Notes: generated by a model from the sequence alone, not told the origin. Shown: positions 1-9,210, numbered from the stretch's first letter. The stretch: 64,000 bases of DNA from Actibacterium atlanticum (GCF_000671395.1 NZ_AQQY01000004.1:215243-279242); one strand, 5' to 3'. A program made the numbers and translations.

Positions 1-3
1 AAT

Positions 4-35
4 CCTTGAACTTTCAAGGTGTCATGCTTAGACAC
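4..35. promoter_or_regulatory. Two abutting palindromes upstream of the SulP gene
   Basis: The first arm pair is CCTTGAA and TTCAAGG separated by two bases (4-19). The second is GTGTC and GACAC separated by seven bases (19-35), sharing one base with the first. They end 16 bases before the probable start codon, so they could bind a dimeric repressor or lie in the 5' UTR. No regulator can be named from sequence alone. Confidence 0.4.
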
Positions 36-51
36 ATTAGGACGTGCGAAT

Positions 52-1791
52 ATGTTGATGGAGCCAATGCGCTTCCACCTGATCAAACCTTTGCTGCGCC
101 ACATGCCCATTTTGCAATGGGGCAGGCGCTATAACCGCGATGCGCTGGAGGGAGACCTTCTGGCCGCCGTGATCGTTACGATTATGCTTATCCCACAATC
201 GCTGGCCTATGCGTTACTGGCCGGTCTGCCCGCGGAAATGGGGCTTTATGCGTCTATCCTGCCTTTGGTCGCCTATACGATCTTTGGCACCTCGCGCGCC
301 TTGGCTGTCGGCCCTGTCGCCGTGGTGTCGTTGATGACCGCCGCGGCGGTGGGCAATCTGGCACTGCAAGGCACCGCCGAATATATCGCCGCTGCCATCG
401 CTCTGGCGTTCCTATCGGGGGTGATCCTGTTGGTGATGGGAATCTTCCGGTTGGGGTTTCTGGCGAACTTCCTAAGCCACCCGGTGATCGCGGGGTTCAT
501 CACCGCGTCGGGCATCATCATTGCGACCAGCCAGATGAAACACATTCTGGGCATTGACGCCTCGGGGCATAATCTGGCCGAACTCATCGGATCCTTGGTT
601 TCCCAAATCGGTCAAACCAACCTTTGGACGCTGATCATTGGCGCCAGTGCGACCGCCTTCTTGTTTTGGGTCAGGACCGGGCTGAAACCCATGTTGCAAT
701 CCGCCGGGCTGTCACCTCGGCTGGCGGGAAACCTGGCCAAAGCCGGCCCGGTGGGCGCCGTTGTGATCACCACCGTGCTAAGCTGGGCACTGGGACTTCA
801 CGAACGCGGAGTCGCCATCGTGGGCGACGTACCCCAAGGCCTTCCGCCGCTGACTCTGCCACGCTTTGACATGGATGTCTGGAGCAGCCTGTTTGGCTCG
901 GCCCTGCTGATTTCAATCATCGGCTTTGTTGAATCCGTTTCGGTGGCGCAAACGCTGGCCGCCAAGAAACGCCAGCGCATCACCCCGGATCAGGAATTGA
1001 TCGGGCTGGGCGCGTCAAACATCGCGGCGTCGATCAGCGGGGGATACCCGGTGACCGGCGGCTTTGCCCGTTCGGTCGTGAATTTCGACGCCGGCGCCAA
1101 GACACCCGCCGCCGGCGCCTTCACCGCCATCGGCATCGCCATTGCTGCCCTGCTGCTGACCCCCCTGCTGTACTTCCTGCCCAAGGCGACTCTGGCCGCA
1201 ACCATCATTGTCGCGGTGCTGTCTTTGGTGGATTTCTCGATCCTGCGCACGACCTGGGGCTATTCCAAAACCGATTTCGCTGCTGTCACCGCGACGATTC
1301 TGCTGACGCTGGGCTTTGGCGTGGAAATCGGTGTGTCAGCCGGGGTGATCTTGTCGATCTTCCTGTTTCTTTACCGCACTTCGCGCCCGCATATCGCCGA
1401 GGTCGGCCTGGTGCCCGGCACTGAACACTTCCGCAATATCAACCGTCACAAGGTAGAGACCCGCCCGGACATCCTGACGATCCGTGTGGATGAAAACCTC
1501 TATTTCGCCAACGCGCGCTACCTTGAAGATTACATCTATGACCGCGTGGTCGGGGATGACGACCTGAAACATGTCGTCCTGATGTGTTCGGCGGTGAACA
1601 CAATTGACAGTTCCGCTCTGGAATCACTTGAAGCCATCGACCATCGCCTGCGCGATATGGGGTTGATGCTACACCTGTCTGAAATTAAAGGCCCGGTGAT
1701 GGATCGCCTGAGCCGCACGCATTTCCTGCACGATTTGTCGGGAAAAGTATTCCTTTCGCAATATGAGGCAGTGAAATGCCTGACATCCTGA
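52..1791 (+). CDS. SulP family inorganic anion transporter with STAS domain
   Basis: An inner-membrane SLC26/SulP-type permease for sulfate, bicarbonate or related anions. The 579-residue product has the SulP signature near residue 50 (PQSLAYALLAGLP), about ten or more hydrophobic segments, and a cytoplasmic STAS domain over roughly the last 140 residues (the IDSSALESL element). The ATG at 52 is chosen because AGGAC lies about 10 bases upstream; ATGs at 58 and 67 and a GTG at 19 are alternatives. No carbonic anhydrase or sulfate-assimilation gene is adjacent, so the substrate is undecided. Family assignment is secure. Confidence 0.9.
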   Translation: MLMEPMRFHLIKPLLRHMPILQWGRRYNRDALEGDLLAAVIVTIMLIPQSLAYALLAGLPAEMGLYASILPLVAYTIFGTSRALAVGPVAVVSLMTAAAVGNLALQGTAEYIAAAIALAFLSGVILLVMGIFRLGFLANFLSHPVIAGFITASGIIIATSQMKHILGIDASGHNLAELIGSLVSQIGQTNLWTLIIGASATAFLFWVRTGLKPMLQSAGLSPRLAGNLAKAGPVGAVVITTVLSWALGLHERGVAIVGDVPQGLPPLTLPRFDMDVWSSLFGSALLISIIGFVESVSVAQTLAAKKRQRITPDQELIGLGASNIAASISGGYPVTGGFARSVVNFDAGAKTPAAGAFTAIGIAIAALLLTPLLYFLPKATLAATIIVAVLSLVDFSILRTTWGYSKTDFAAVTATILLTLGFGVEIGVSAGVILSIFLFLYRTSRPHIAEVGLVPGTEHFRNINRHKVETRPDILTIRVDENLYFANARYLEDYIYDRVVGDDDLKHVVLMCSAVNTIDSSALESLEAIDHRLRDMGLMLHLSEIKGPVMDRLSRTHFLHDLSGKVFLSQYEAVKCLTS

Positions 1792-1925
1792 CCAAAAGTC
1801 GCATGTCGGGCGGCGCATTGTCGCAGTATTGTGCCCAAGAGCAGGCGGAATCGCCCGAAAGGTTTGACCGGTTGGGAAGCCGGACTATGCTGAAATTCAG
1901 CGTCTTGAATGAGAGGAGAATCTTC

Positions 1926-2414
1926 ATGAAATCCACTATGGCCATCGTCGCCGCAACCTTGTTGGCCGCTGCACCGGCCTTCGCCGAGTCTCACGCTGCT
2001 GAGACCGCAACCGAAGGCGACGCCACCGCCGAAACCATGGAGATGGAACTGACCGTCACCGGGGACGTAGCCAAAGGCGAAAAAGCCTTTAAGAAATGCG
2101 TATCGTGCCACGTTGTAGCCAACGAAGCTGGCGAGACTCTGGCTGGTAAGAAAGCCAAAACCGGCCCGAACCTGTATGGCATCGCTGGCGCGACCGCCGG
2201 TTCGGTCGAAGGCTTCAAATACTCCAAGCTGCAGATGGCCGCCGCCGAAGCAGGCGTTGTCTTCACCGAAGAAGTCTTTGCCGCCTTCGTTCAGGACCCC
2301 AGCAAATCGATGGCCGAAGCCACCGGCGAATCTGGCCGCTCGAAAATGTCTTTCAAAGTGCGCAAGCCCGAAGAAGCGATCGACCTGTTCGCCTATCTGG
2401 CCAGCCTGAAGTAA
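1926..2414 (+). CDS. Periplasmic class I c-type cytochrome
   Basis: A small electron carrier of 162 residues, of the cytochrome c2/c550 size class. The N-terminus is a classical Sec signal (residues 1-20, ending AFA). The single haem site CVSCH lies near residue 59, and a C-terminal Met in the context SKMSF is the likely sixth ligand. The ATG at 1926 follows GAGGAGA at a good distance; an in-frame start at 1776 would bury the signal peptide and is rejected. A terminator follows directly, so it is probably monocistronic. It likely links the bc1 complex to oxidases, an inference from family. Confidence 0.9.
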   Translation: MKSTMAIVAATLLAAAPAFAESHAAETATEGDATAETMEMELTVTGDVAKGEKAFKKCVSCHVVANEAGETLAGKKAKTGPNLYGIAGATAGSVEGFKYSKLQMAAAEAGVVFTEEVFAAFVQDPSKSMAEATGESGRSKMSFKVRKPEEAIDLFAYLASLK

Positions 2415-2435
2415 ACGGCACACCTGTCGTAATTT

Positions 2436-2468
2436 AAGGGCCGTAGGTTCATTCCTGCGGCCCTTTTG
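2436..2468 (+). terminator. Rho-independent terminator after the cytochrome c gene
   Basis: A 12-bp stem (AAGGGCCGTAGG with CCTGCGGCCCTT, one G-T wobble) with a six-base loop, followed by a short T run. It sits 21 bases after the cytochrome stop codon. Confidence 0.85.
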
Positions 2469-2518
2469 CTTGCCCCGCCCTGCCCGGCCCGGTATTTCAG
2501 CCCGAAAGGAGCGCATCC

Positions 2519-3619
2519 ATGAGCATCAATACTTTCGGTCACCTGTTCCGCGTCACCACCTGGGGTGAAAGCCACGGCCCCGGTCTGGGCGCCACGGTGG
2601 ACGGCTGCCCGCCGGGCATTGCGGTGGATGCCGAGATGATTCAGCACTGGCTGGACAAGCGCAAGCCGGGGCAGAACAAATACACCACGCAGCGCCGCGA
2701 ACCCGATGCGGTCAAGATCATGTCGGGCGTGTTCGAGGGCAAGACCACCGGCACCTCGATCCAGCTGCTGATCGAAAACACCGATCAGCGCTCGAAAGAC
2801 TACGGCGACATCGCCGAAAAATTCCGCCCCGGCCATGCCGACATCACCTATTGGCAGAAATACGGTATCCGCGACTATCGCGGTGGCGGGCGCAGCTCGG
2901 CCCGTGAAACGGCGGCACGTGTGGCCGCTGGCGGCGTTGCCCGCGCCGCGCTGGACGCGCTTGTGCCCGGCATTCAGATCACCGGTTACATGGTGCAAAT
3001 GGGCGCGCGCGCCATTGATCGCGCCAATTTCGATTGGGATCAGATCGAACAGAACCCGTTCTGGACGCCGGATGCCAAAACCGCCGACCTGTGGGCCGAT
3101 GATCTGGACGCGCTGCGCAAAGACGGCAATTCCGTCGGGGCAATCATCGAGGTCGTCGCCCGCGGCGTCCCTGCCGGGCTGGGCGCGCCGGTGTATGGCA
3201 AACTGGACACCGATCTGGCCGCCGCGATGATGTCGATCAACGCCGTGAAGGGCGTTGAGATCGGCGATGGCATGGCCGCCGCCATGCTGACCGGCGTCGA
3301 TAACGCCGACGAGATCACCATGGGCCCCAACGGCCCCGAATACAGCTCGAACCACGCGGGTGGCATTCTGGGCGGGATCAGCACCGGACAGGATGTGGTG
3401 GTGCGCTTTGCGGTCAAGCCGACCTCGTCGATCCTGACGCCGCGAAAAACGATCACCAAATCGGGTGAAGCGGCCGAGATCATCACCAAGGGCCGTCACG
3501 ACCCCTGCGTCGGCATCCGCGCCGTGCCCGTGGGCGAAGCCATGATGGCCTGCGTTCTGCTGGATCAACTGATGTTGCATCGCGGTCAGGTCGGCGATGC
3601 CGGCGGCACGATCGGCTGA
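2519..3619 (+). CDS. aroC: Chorismate synthase
   Basis: It converts 5-enolpyruvylshikimate-3-phosphate to chorismate, the last common step of aromatic biosynthesis, using reduced FMN. The 366 residues match the usual length. The N-terminal signature ([16 protein letters not shown]) and the internal [16 protein letters not shown] and [10 protein letters not shown] motifs are present. AAAGGAG precedes the ATG. The TGA overlaps the next start codon (TGATG), so the downstream AEC carrier is translationally coupled, an arrangement with no obvious metabolic logic. Confidence 0.98.
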   Translation: MSINTFGHLFRVTTWGESHGPGLGATVDGCPPGIAVDAEMIQHWLDKRKPGQNKYTTQRREPDAVKIMSGVFEGKTTGTSIQLLIENTDQRSKDYGDIAEKFRPGHADITYWQKYGIRDYRGGGRSSARETAARVAAGGVARAALDALVPGIQITGYMVQMGARAIDRANFDWDQIEQNPFWTPDAKTADLWADDLDALRKDGNSVGAIIEVVARGVPAGLGAPVYGKLDTDLAAAMMSINAVKGVEIGDGMAAAMLTGVDNADEITMGPNGPEYSSNHAGGILGGISTGQDVVVRFAVKPTSSILTPRKTITKSGEAAEIITKGRHDPCVGIRAVPVGEAMMACVLLDQLMLHRGQVGDAGGTIG

Positions 3620-4551
3620 TGCTGGACATACTTGGAATTACCTTTCCGATCTTTGCCCTGATCGGTGTCGGCTACTTCGTCGTCTGGAAGGGTATTTTCA
3701 AACCCTCTGACATCCGCGTTCTGGGTAATTATGTTGTCAGTATTGCCCTGCCCGCGCTGATCTTTACCGCCGTGTCCAGCCGCCAGATCGGCGAAGTGCT
3801 TCACACAAGTTATCTGGCCGCCTATGCGCTTGGCGGTCTAAGCACAGTCCTGCTGGCCTATGGCTGGTTCCGCATTACGGGCACAGGCCCAAACCGATGT
3901 GCGATTGGGGCCATGGGCTGTACCTGCCCGAACTCGGTCTATCTGGGTTATCCGATCATGCTGCTGACGTTTCCAGCCATCGCCGAACCGGTTTTGGCGA
4001 TGAACCTGCTGGTCGAGAACCTGCTGATCCTGCCTTTGTGCCTGCTGTTCTTTGAATCCGCGCGGGGCGGCAGCGGAGGGCGCGGCATTGTGCGGTTGAT
4101 CACAAACCTGCTGCGGCGGCCCTATTTTTTGGCCCTGCCAGCCGGGTTGATTGTCTCGGTGCTGAACATCCCGGTTCCTGCCTCGTTCATGCAGTTCACC
4201 AGCATGCTGGGCGCTTCGGCGGCGGCGCTGGCGCTGATCGTGATTGGGGGCACGCTGGTCGGGTTGCAGCTGGTCGGAGAGCGGCTTCTGGCGCTACAGA
4301 TCGTCATTGGAAAACTGCTGGTGCAGCCCGCGCTGACCTTGCTGTTCGCAAGCCTTGTCGTGGCCGTAGGTATCCCGATGACCCCCGAAATGAAGGCTGC
4401 CGTTATCTTGTCCGCGGCAATGCCCATGTTCGGGCTGTACACAGTTTTCGCACAGGAATCCGGCCACGAAGGGCTTGCGGCCATCGCCCAGCTTGGGGCG
4501 ACGGCCGCATCTTTCGTTACACTGAATATTGCTCTGGTCTGGCTGACTTAG
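3619..4551 (+). CDS. AEC (auxin efflux carrier) family transporter
   Basis: A 310-residue polytopic inner-membrane protein with about ten hydrophobic segments and the two-fold AEC layout. The start is [20 protein letters not shown], and a conserved polar NSVYLGYP stretch lies in the first half. The family exports or imports organic anions such as malate; the substrate here is unknown. It is fused translationally to aroC by a one-base stop/start overlap and ends convergently, overlapping the thioredoxin gene by four bases. A second AEC carrier occurs near 34 kb. Confidence 0.85.
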   Translation: MLDILGITFPIFALIGVGYFVVWKGIFKPSDIRVLGNYVVSIALPALIFTAVSSRQIGEVLHTSYLAAYALGGLSTVLLAYGWFRITGTGPNRCAIGAMGCTCPNSVYLGYPIMLLTFPAIAEPVLAMNLLVENLLILPLCLLFFESARGGSGGRGIVRLITNLLRRPYFLALPAGLIVSVLNIPVPASFMQFTSMLGASAAALALIVIGGTLVGLQLVGERLLALQIVIGKLLVQPALTLLFASLVVAVGIPMTPEMKAAVILSAAMPMFGLYTVFAQESGHEGLAAIAQLGATAASFVTLNIALVWLT

Positions 4552-4961
4552 GCTGTCGCCGCCGTCAGCGCCATGTCCATAAGCTCTTTGATCTGTGCGG
4601 TGCCCGTGCCGGCAACAATACGGCCTAGCTCGGCGTCACCCTTCAACACAACCAGAGTCGAACGGCGCGGGATCTTCAGCGATTTCACCAGATCCGATTT
4701 GCCGTAGTCGTCCCAGTCAACATCAATGAAAGTGATGGCTTTCTCATAGTCCGGGTACTCATCCTTCAGCGCATTAATCACGCGCTCTTGTGCCGCACAG
4801 GTCGAACACCAGCTGGCTTTGAAATCCAGAAATACGGTTTCGCCTTTGGCCAGATGCTCTTGCACCAGCCCGTCGGTGTAAGTCAGGGGCGCAGCCCAGC
4901 TGACCGTTGGCAATGTCACGGCTGCGGCCGAGGTCATCAGAAGAAAATCACGACGGTTCAT
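4548..4961 (-). CDS. Periplasmic thioredoxin-family protein with a Tat-like signal
   Basis: A 137-residue product beginning MNRRDFLLMTSAAAV, with twin Arg followed by DFLL, a Tat-type export signal cleaved near SWAA. The mature part holds the thioredoxin active site WCSTC near residue 53, with a typical fold afterwards (FIDVDWDD, then a cis-Pro-like IPRRSTLVV). It lies 12 bases after a CcdA-like gene, so it probably receives electrons from that membrane protein. This resembles CcdA/CcsX or SoxV/SoxW pairs, but no cytochrome-maturation or sox gene is nearby. The target protein is unknown. Confidence 0.85.
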   Translation of the reverse strand: MNRRDFLLMTSAAAVTLPTVSWAAPLTYTDGLVQEHLAKGETVFLDFKASWCSTCAAQERVINALKDEYPDYEKAITFIDVDWDDYGKSDLVKSLKIPRRSTLVVLKGDAELGRIVAGTGTAQIKELMDMALTAATA

Positions 4962-4973
4962 GTTTAAGCTCCG

Positions 4974-5687
4974 TTAGATGGATACAGAAAAATCAATCAG
5001 CCACGCGGGCAGGTTCTGCACGGCCCAGGCTTCAAGCATGTAGTGAACTTTGAACAGGATCATCAGGCCGACCGCGACAAAGACAACGCCCATAGCCGGG
5101 CGGGCCTTATTGGCCAGCGACCGCATCATCGCCTGACGGCGCATAATGGCAGCACGAGCCCCATAGCCCAGCGCCAAAATGATGGTGGACACACCCAGCG
5201 AAAAACTGGCCATGATTGCGCCCGCAAACAGAAGGCTTTCGCCCTGCGAGGCCAGAGAGATTGCCCCGCCCAGCGTGGGCCCGATGCATGGGCTCCATAC
5301 CGCGCCCAACAACAGCCCACCAAGGAACTGCCCCCGCAGGCCAGATCGATCAACCTGATCCAGCTGGCCATCAGCCTGGGCCGACATGCCCGCCGTTGCC
5401 GTGGCAAACCCGGCCGAAAAGCGCGGCACCAGCAGCACCAGACCAAAACCGATCATCAAAACGGCACCGCCATTGGCGATCATGGTCTCGTCCAGCCCAA
5501 GCGCATAGCCAGCAACTGTCACGAACATACCCAGGGCCACGAAAGACAGGCTCATCCCGGCCGCAACCGCGACAGGGCCAAGTTTGTGGGCCTGCACTGC
5601 GGTGGCCAATACGATTGGCAAAACCGGCAACACGCAGGGGTTAATCAGGGTCAGCAGACCCGCAAGATATCCAAGCACTAAATCCAT
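4974..5687 (-). CDS. CcdA-like thiol-disulfide transmembrane protein
   Basis: An inner-membrane electron carrier of 237 residues with six hydrophobic segments. Paired cysteines occur in NPCVLPVLP (first helix) and WSPCIGPTLG (fourth helix), the CcdA/DsbD-beta hallmark. These cysteines pass reducing equivalents from cytoplasmic thioredoxin to periplasmic partners. The ATG at 5687 is preferred because it starts at the first helix and follows AGGGTGG; an upstream in-frame ATG at 5729 adds 14 polar residues. Co-transcribed with the Tat-exported thioredoxin downstream. Confidence 0.88.
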   Translation of the reverse strand: MDLVLGYLAGLLTLINPCVLPVLPIVLATAVQAHKLGPVAVAAGMSLSFVALGMFVTVAGYALGLDETMIANGGAVLMIGFGLVLLVPRFSAGFATATAGMSAQADGQLDQVDRSGLRGQFLGGLLLGAVWSPCIGPTLGGAISLASQGESLLFAGAIMASFSLGVSTIILALGYGARAAIMRRQAMMRSLANKARPAMGVVFVAVGLMILFKVHYMLEAWAVQNLPAWLIDFSVSI

Positions 5688-5755
5688 GACGCCACCCTGC
5701 CGCAGTGCGGCGGGACTGTCATCAAACATGTCGCTAACGCCAAATCACATGCGCG

Positions 5756-6622
5756 TCAGCGCATTTGTTTCGAAAGCTGCACGGCCAGAATTCCCAGCGT
5801 GATCACCGCTACGCCGATCACATCGCCCGGCCCCAAGGCCTCGCCCAGCAGCATCGCTGCGATGGCGACGCCGAAAAACGGGTTCAAAAAGTGAAAGGTT
5901 GCAGCGCGCACCGCACCGACGCGCTCGACCAGAACAAACCACACAAACGTGGCCAAAAGACCCGGGACCAGCGTCGTATAGGCAAACGCCGCAATCAGGG
6001 GCGGCGACCAGGTGACATCCCATGTCTCGCTTACACCGCCGACCACGGCAAGGATCGCTGACCCCACCAACATCTGCAGGCCGACCACCATCAACAGGTT
6101 GCCCCCGGAAGATGCCCCGCGCATCGCAAGCGTCGCGATCGACAGCGCCAAAGCGCCCAGAACGCACAACATCACCCCCACCACATCGACACCCGCGCCA
6201 ATCCGGCTGGACATGATGATTGCTACGCCGACAAAGCCCGCGACCAGCCCGATCACGCCCATTGGACGCAACCGTTCCTTCAGGAAAATCCAGCCCAGCG
6301 CACCGACCAGCAACGGCATAGAAGCCGCGATGATCGAGGCAAGCGACGCCTCGACCGTTTGCATCGCAAAGAAGTTCAGACCCAGATACAACGCGTTCTG
6401 ACACAGCCCGAAGACAAAGGTCGCCCTCCATTGCGCCCGCGTCAGGCGCCACGTTTGACCCAGCGCCAAGGCGATCAGCACGCCCAGCAGGCCAGAAATC
6501 AAAAACCGCAATGACAACGACAACAACGGTGGGGCATCGGCCACGATGATCCGCGCCGAGGTAAAGGCCGACGACCACATCAACGAAAACGCCAGACCCA
6601 TAACGATGGCACGCAGATCCAT
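5756..6622 (-). CDS. DMT superfamily (EamA) metabolite exporter
   Basis: A 288-residue membrane protein with ten predicted helices arranged as two EamA repeats (repeat 1 from MGLAFSLMWSSAF, repeat 2 from AALALSIATLAMR). The family includes RhaT/YdcZ-like and amino-acid exporters; no substrate can be assigned. It begins just after the HU terminator on the same strand, so it may have its own promoter or depend on read-through. The ccdA gene follows 68 bases downstream. Confidence 0.82.
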   Translation of the reverse strand: MDLRAIVMGLAFSLMWSSAFTSARIIVADAPPLLSLSLRFLISGLLGVLIALALGQTWRLTRAQWRATFVFGLCQNALYLGLNFFAMQTVEASLASIIAASMPLLVGALGWIFLKERLRPMGVIGLVAGFVGVAIIMSSRIGAGVDVVGVMLCVLGALALSIATLAMRGASSGGNLLMVVGLQMLVGSAILAVVGGVSETWDVTWSPPLIAAFAYTTLVPGLLATFVWFVLVERVGAVRAATFHFLNPFFGVAIAAMLLGEALGPGDVIGVAVITLGILAVQLSKQMR

Positions 6623-6635
6623 TTCACATCCTCAA

Positions 6636-6667
6636 ACAAAGAAAGGGCCGCCCCCAGGACGACCCTT
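6636..6667 (-). terminator. Terminator downstream of the HU gene
   Basis: On the minus strand AAGGGTCG pairs with CGGCCCTT (one wobble), with a TTTCTTTG tail. It lies 29 bases past the HU stop. The stem is near-symmetric but the T-rich tail is on the minus side. Confidence 0.65.
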
Positions 6668-6696
6668 CTTAACTTTGTGGCTTGGTAAAGCCCAGA

Positions 6697-6984
6697 TCAG
6701 CCGTTTACGCTGTCTTTCAGCGCCTTGGCGATGGTCATCTTGACCACCTTGTCAGCGTCTTTCTTGATTTGCTCGCCGGTGGCAGGGTTGCGCACCATAC
6801 GCTCGGGGCGCTCGCGGCAATAGATTTTGCCAACACCAGGAAGCGTCACGGCACCACCGCCCGATACTTCTTTGGTGATTACGCTCGTGACAGCTTCCAG
6901 CGCAGAGGTGGCGGCTTTCTTGTCGACACCCATTTCCTCTGCCAATGCAGCTACCAGCTGAGTCTTGGTCAACGGTTTAGCCAT
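6697..6984 (-). CDS. HU-family DNA-binding protein
   Basis: A 95-residue nucleoid protein that bends DNA as a dimer. It begins MAKPLTKTQLVAALAEEMG and shows the dimerisation helices, then the beta-arm with RNPATGEQI, the conserved DNA-minor-groove tip containing the Pro. The ATG at 6984 follows GAGGAG; an in-frame start five codons earlier would lack this spacing. The upstream region holds two palindromes, and a terminator follows. The family also includes IHF; the short product and lack of IHF-specific features favour HU. Confidence 0.93.
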   Translation of the reverse strand: MAKPLTKTQLVAALAEEMGVDKKAATSALEAVTSVITKEVSGGGAVTLPGVGKIYCRERPERMVRNPATGEQIKKDADKVVKMTIAKALKDSVNG

Positions 6985-7059
6985 GTATGGTCTCCTCATT
7001 CATACCCCGAGTTCGATTTGGGGCTTATCCGCGCAATTTAAGTCTATCTTGGGTTATAA

Positions 7060-7102
7060 CACAACAAGTTGTGGTCATTTTCAGTGGAAAATCGCCGATT
7101 TT
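7060..7102. promoter_or_regulatory. Two palindromes between AMP nucleosidase and HU
   Basis: CACAAC-AA-GTTGTG (7060-7073) and AAAATCG-C-CGATTTT (7088-7102) are perfect inverted repeats in an AT-rich stretch upstream of HU and just past the end of amn. The first overlaps the area where a HU promoter would lie; the second has too short a loop to form a hairpin and looks more like a protein site. Function is inferred only from position. Confidence 0.35.
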
Positions 7103-7119
7103 GCGGGTGGTTTTTTGCT

Positions 7120-8604
7120 TCAGAGGAAAGCTGTCTCCTCAAAAGAGCGTAATTTCCGGCTGTGGATACGCTCTAGCGGCATGTCGCGCAACTGCTCCAT
7201 CGCACGAATTCCGATCAGCAAATGACGCGACACCTGGGTCTTATAGAAATCCGACGCCATGCCGGGCAGTTTCAGCTCACCGTGGAGCGGTTTGTCAGAT
7301 ACGCACAACAGCGTGCCATAAGGCACCCGGAACCGATAGCCATTCGCGGCGATGGTGGCGCTTTCCATATCCAGCGCGATGGCGCGCGATTGGCTAAGCC
7401 GTTGCACCGGGCCGGACTGGTCGCGCAGTTCCCAGTTGCGGTTGTCGATGGTGGCCACGGTGCCTGTACGCATGATGCGTTTCAGGTCATAACCGGCCAG
7501 CTTGGTCACCTCGGCCACGGCGGTTTCCAGCGCCACCTGAATCTCGGCCAAAGCCGGGATCGGCACCCATACCGGCAAGTCATCGTCCAGCACGTGATCC
7601 TCGCGCAGATACGCATGGGCCAGCACGAAATCCCCCAACGACTGCGAGTTCCGCAACCCCGCGCAATGCCCCACCATCAGCCACGCATGAGGGCGCAGCA
7701 CGGCGATATGGTCGGTCGCGGTTTTGGCATTTGACGGCCCCACCCCGATATTGACCAAGGTAATCCCCGCCCCACCTTCGCGTTTCAGGTGATAGGTCGG
7801 CATCTGAGGCAGCTTGGCGGGGGTGGGCAGATGGGCACTCGATTCAGTGATCACCTCATTGCCCGGCCCCACCAGCGCCGTATAGCCATTGTCAGGGTCG
7901 GCTAACATCTGACGTGCGAAACCTTCGAACTCTTCGACATAGAACTGGTAGTTGGTGAACAGAACATGGTTCTGAAAATGCTCAGGCGTGGTGGCGGTGT
8001 AATGGCTAAGCCGCGCCAGCGAGTAATCCACCCGCTGCGCCGTAAACGGCGCCAGCGGCGCGGCGCCGTCTTCGTATTCAAAGCCAAACCCGTTGACGAT
8101 GTCATCATTCGTGGTGGCCAGATCAGGCACATCGAACACATCGCGCAGCGGGAAATCCAGCGCCCCATCCTGGGGCACGGTGATGCTGTCATCCCCAGCC
8201 ACCGCGAAATGCACCGGCATCGGCGTGATCGACGGGCCAACACTTACCGTCACCCCGTGGTTTTCAATCAACAGCTCAATCTGTTGGGTCAGGTAATTGG
8301 CGAACAGATCGGGCCGGGTGATGGTGGTTGTATAGACCCCCGGTTCCGACACATGGCCAAAGCTCAGCCGGCTGTCGATTTTGGCAAAGCTGGTCGTGAC
8401 GATCCGAAGCTCTGGGTAAAACGCCCGATACCGTGCGGTGCGTTCGGCCCCGGCAATCGTCGCATCGAAATGATCGCGCAGGAATGTGGTGGCCTCAGCA
8501 TACAGCTCTTGCAGATAAGCCACCGCCGCATCCGCATCAGAAAAACTGCGCGGCACCCCAGCAGGTGGCGATTTCACCGGAAGGTTCTGTCCGTTCGTTG
8601 CCAT
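7120..8604 (-). CDS. amn: AMP nucleosidase
   Basis: It hydrolyses AMP to adenine and ribose 5-phosphate, controlling adenylate pools. The 494-residue protein has the family N-terminal region (FAKIDSRLSFGHV, then ITRPDLFANYL) and a C-terminal nucleoside-phosphorylase-like domain with the MVGHCAGLRNSQ, LDMESATIAANGYRFRVPYG and DKPLHGELK elements. Length is typical of the bacterial enzyme. It stands alone between HU and a divergent small lipoprotein gene. Confidence 0.95.
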   Translation of the reverse strand: MATNGQNLPVKSPPAGVPRSFSDADAAVAYLQELYAEATTFLRDHFDATIAGAERTARYRAFYPELRIVTTSFAKIDSRLSFGHVSEPGVYTTTITRPDLFANYLTQQIELLIENHGVTVSVGPSITPMPVHFAVAGDDSITVPQDGALDFPLRDVFDVPDLATTNDDIVNGFGFEYEDGAAPLAPFTAQRVDYSLARLSHYTATTPEHFQNHVLFTNYQFYVEEFEGFARQMLADPDNGYTALVGPGNEVITESSAHLPTPAKLPQMPTYHLKREGGAGITLVNIGVGPSNAKTATDHIAVLRPHAWLMVGHCAGLRNSQSLGDFVLAHAYLREDHVLDDDLPVWVPIPALAEIQVALETAVAEVTKLAGYDLKRIMRTGTVATIDNRNWELRDQSGPVQRLSQSRAIALDMESATIAANGYRFRVPYGTLLCVSDKPLHGELKLPGMASDFYKTQVSRHLLIGIRAMEQLRDMPLERIHSRKLRSFEETAFL

Positions 8605-8732
8605 AATGCCCTGCCTCGCTTCCCGTTTCCGCTAACTGTGCCCGAATTTTCACAACACGCAACCCTGCCCTTGCGCTTGCGCCTTCACCTGAAGTCGCCC
8701 ATCCTCGTAGGGAGTTAAGACAAAGGCCCGAC

Positions 8733-9176
8733 ATGAAACACCTATCGGCAATGTTGCTTTGCCTTATTTCGTTGAGCGCTTGCATTCCAGTAGAGAACAG
8801 CCAAACGACATTCAGGGTCGATTTAAGCCAAACCACAGTAACTAAAGAAACAGTCAAAGATCAGTTGGAAGACTTACTCGTAGAAATGGGTGGGACAATC
8901 TACCCGAACTATCGGGACGTACTGTACACTTCACTTGGTGCAGACAAGCCAACGACATGCCAGATAGCCGGTTCCGATGAGAAAATTTTCACTCTTTTTT
9001 GCTGGGACCTCCACATACCATTTTTGTACTTTCTGGATGCCAGCGTGACCCAGCAACATGAAGAATATACCTCCCAGATAGGAGGTTTCCTCGCTCGTTT
9101 CGGCCCAGTCGAAGTCTCACGCGAGCTGTACAATGGCAAAACGTTCATGCTTCCCTCTCCTGTTGCAACCAAATAG
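8733..9176 (+). CDS. Small lipoprotein of unknown function
   Basis: A 147-residue product starting MKHLSAMLLCLISLSACIPV, a type II signal with lipobox LSAC. The remaining approximately 130 residues contain two further cysteines (TTCQI and LFCWD) and no family I recognise. The coding sequence is visibly less GC-rich than its neighbours and uses many A/T-ending codons, which suggests recent acquisition or a relaxed gene. It ends 34 bases before the epimerase gene on the same strand. Coding status rests on the signal peptide and uninterrupted frame. Confidence 0.6.
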   Translation: MKHLSAMLLCLISLSACIPVENSQTTFRVDLSQTTVTKETVKDQLEDLLVEMGGTIYPNYRDVLYTSLGADKPTTCQIAGSDEKIFTLFCWDLHIPFLYFLDASVTQQHEEYTSQIGGFLARFGPVEVSRELYNGKTFMLPSPVATK

Positions 9177-9210
9177 TACCCCTGCACCAATACTGAGAAT
9201 GATCCCTCCC

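Noticed and set aside
2393..3580. A 395-residue open frame on the minus strand opposite aroC
   Set aside because: It is an antisense shadow of a strongly conserved gene in GC-rich DNA, has no recognised motifs and no ribosome-binding site.
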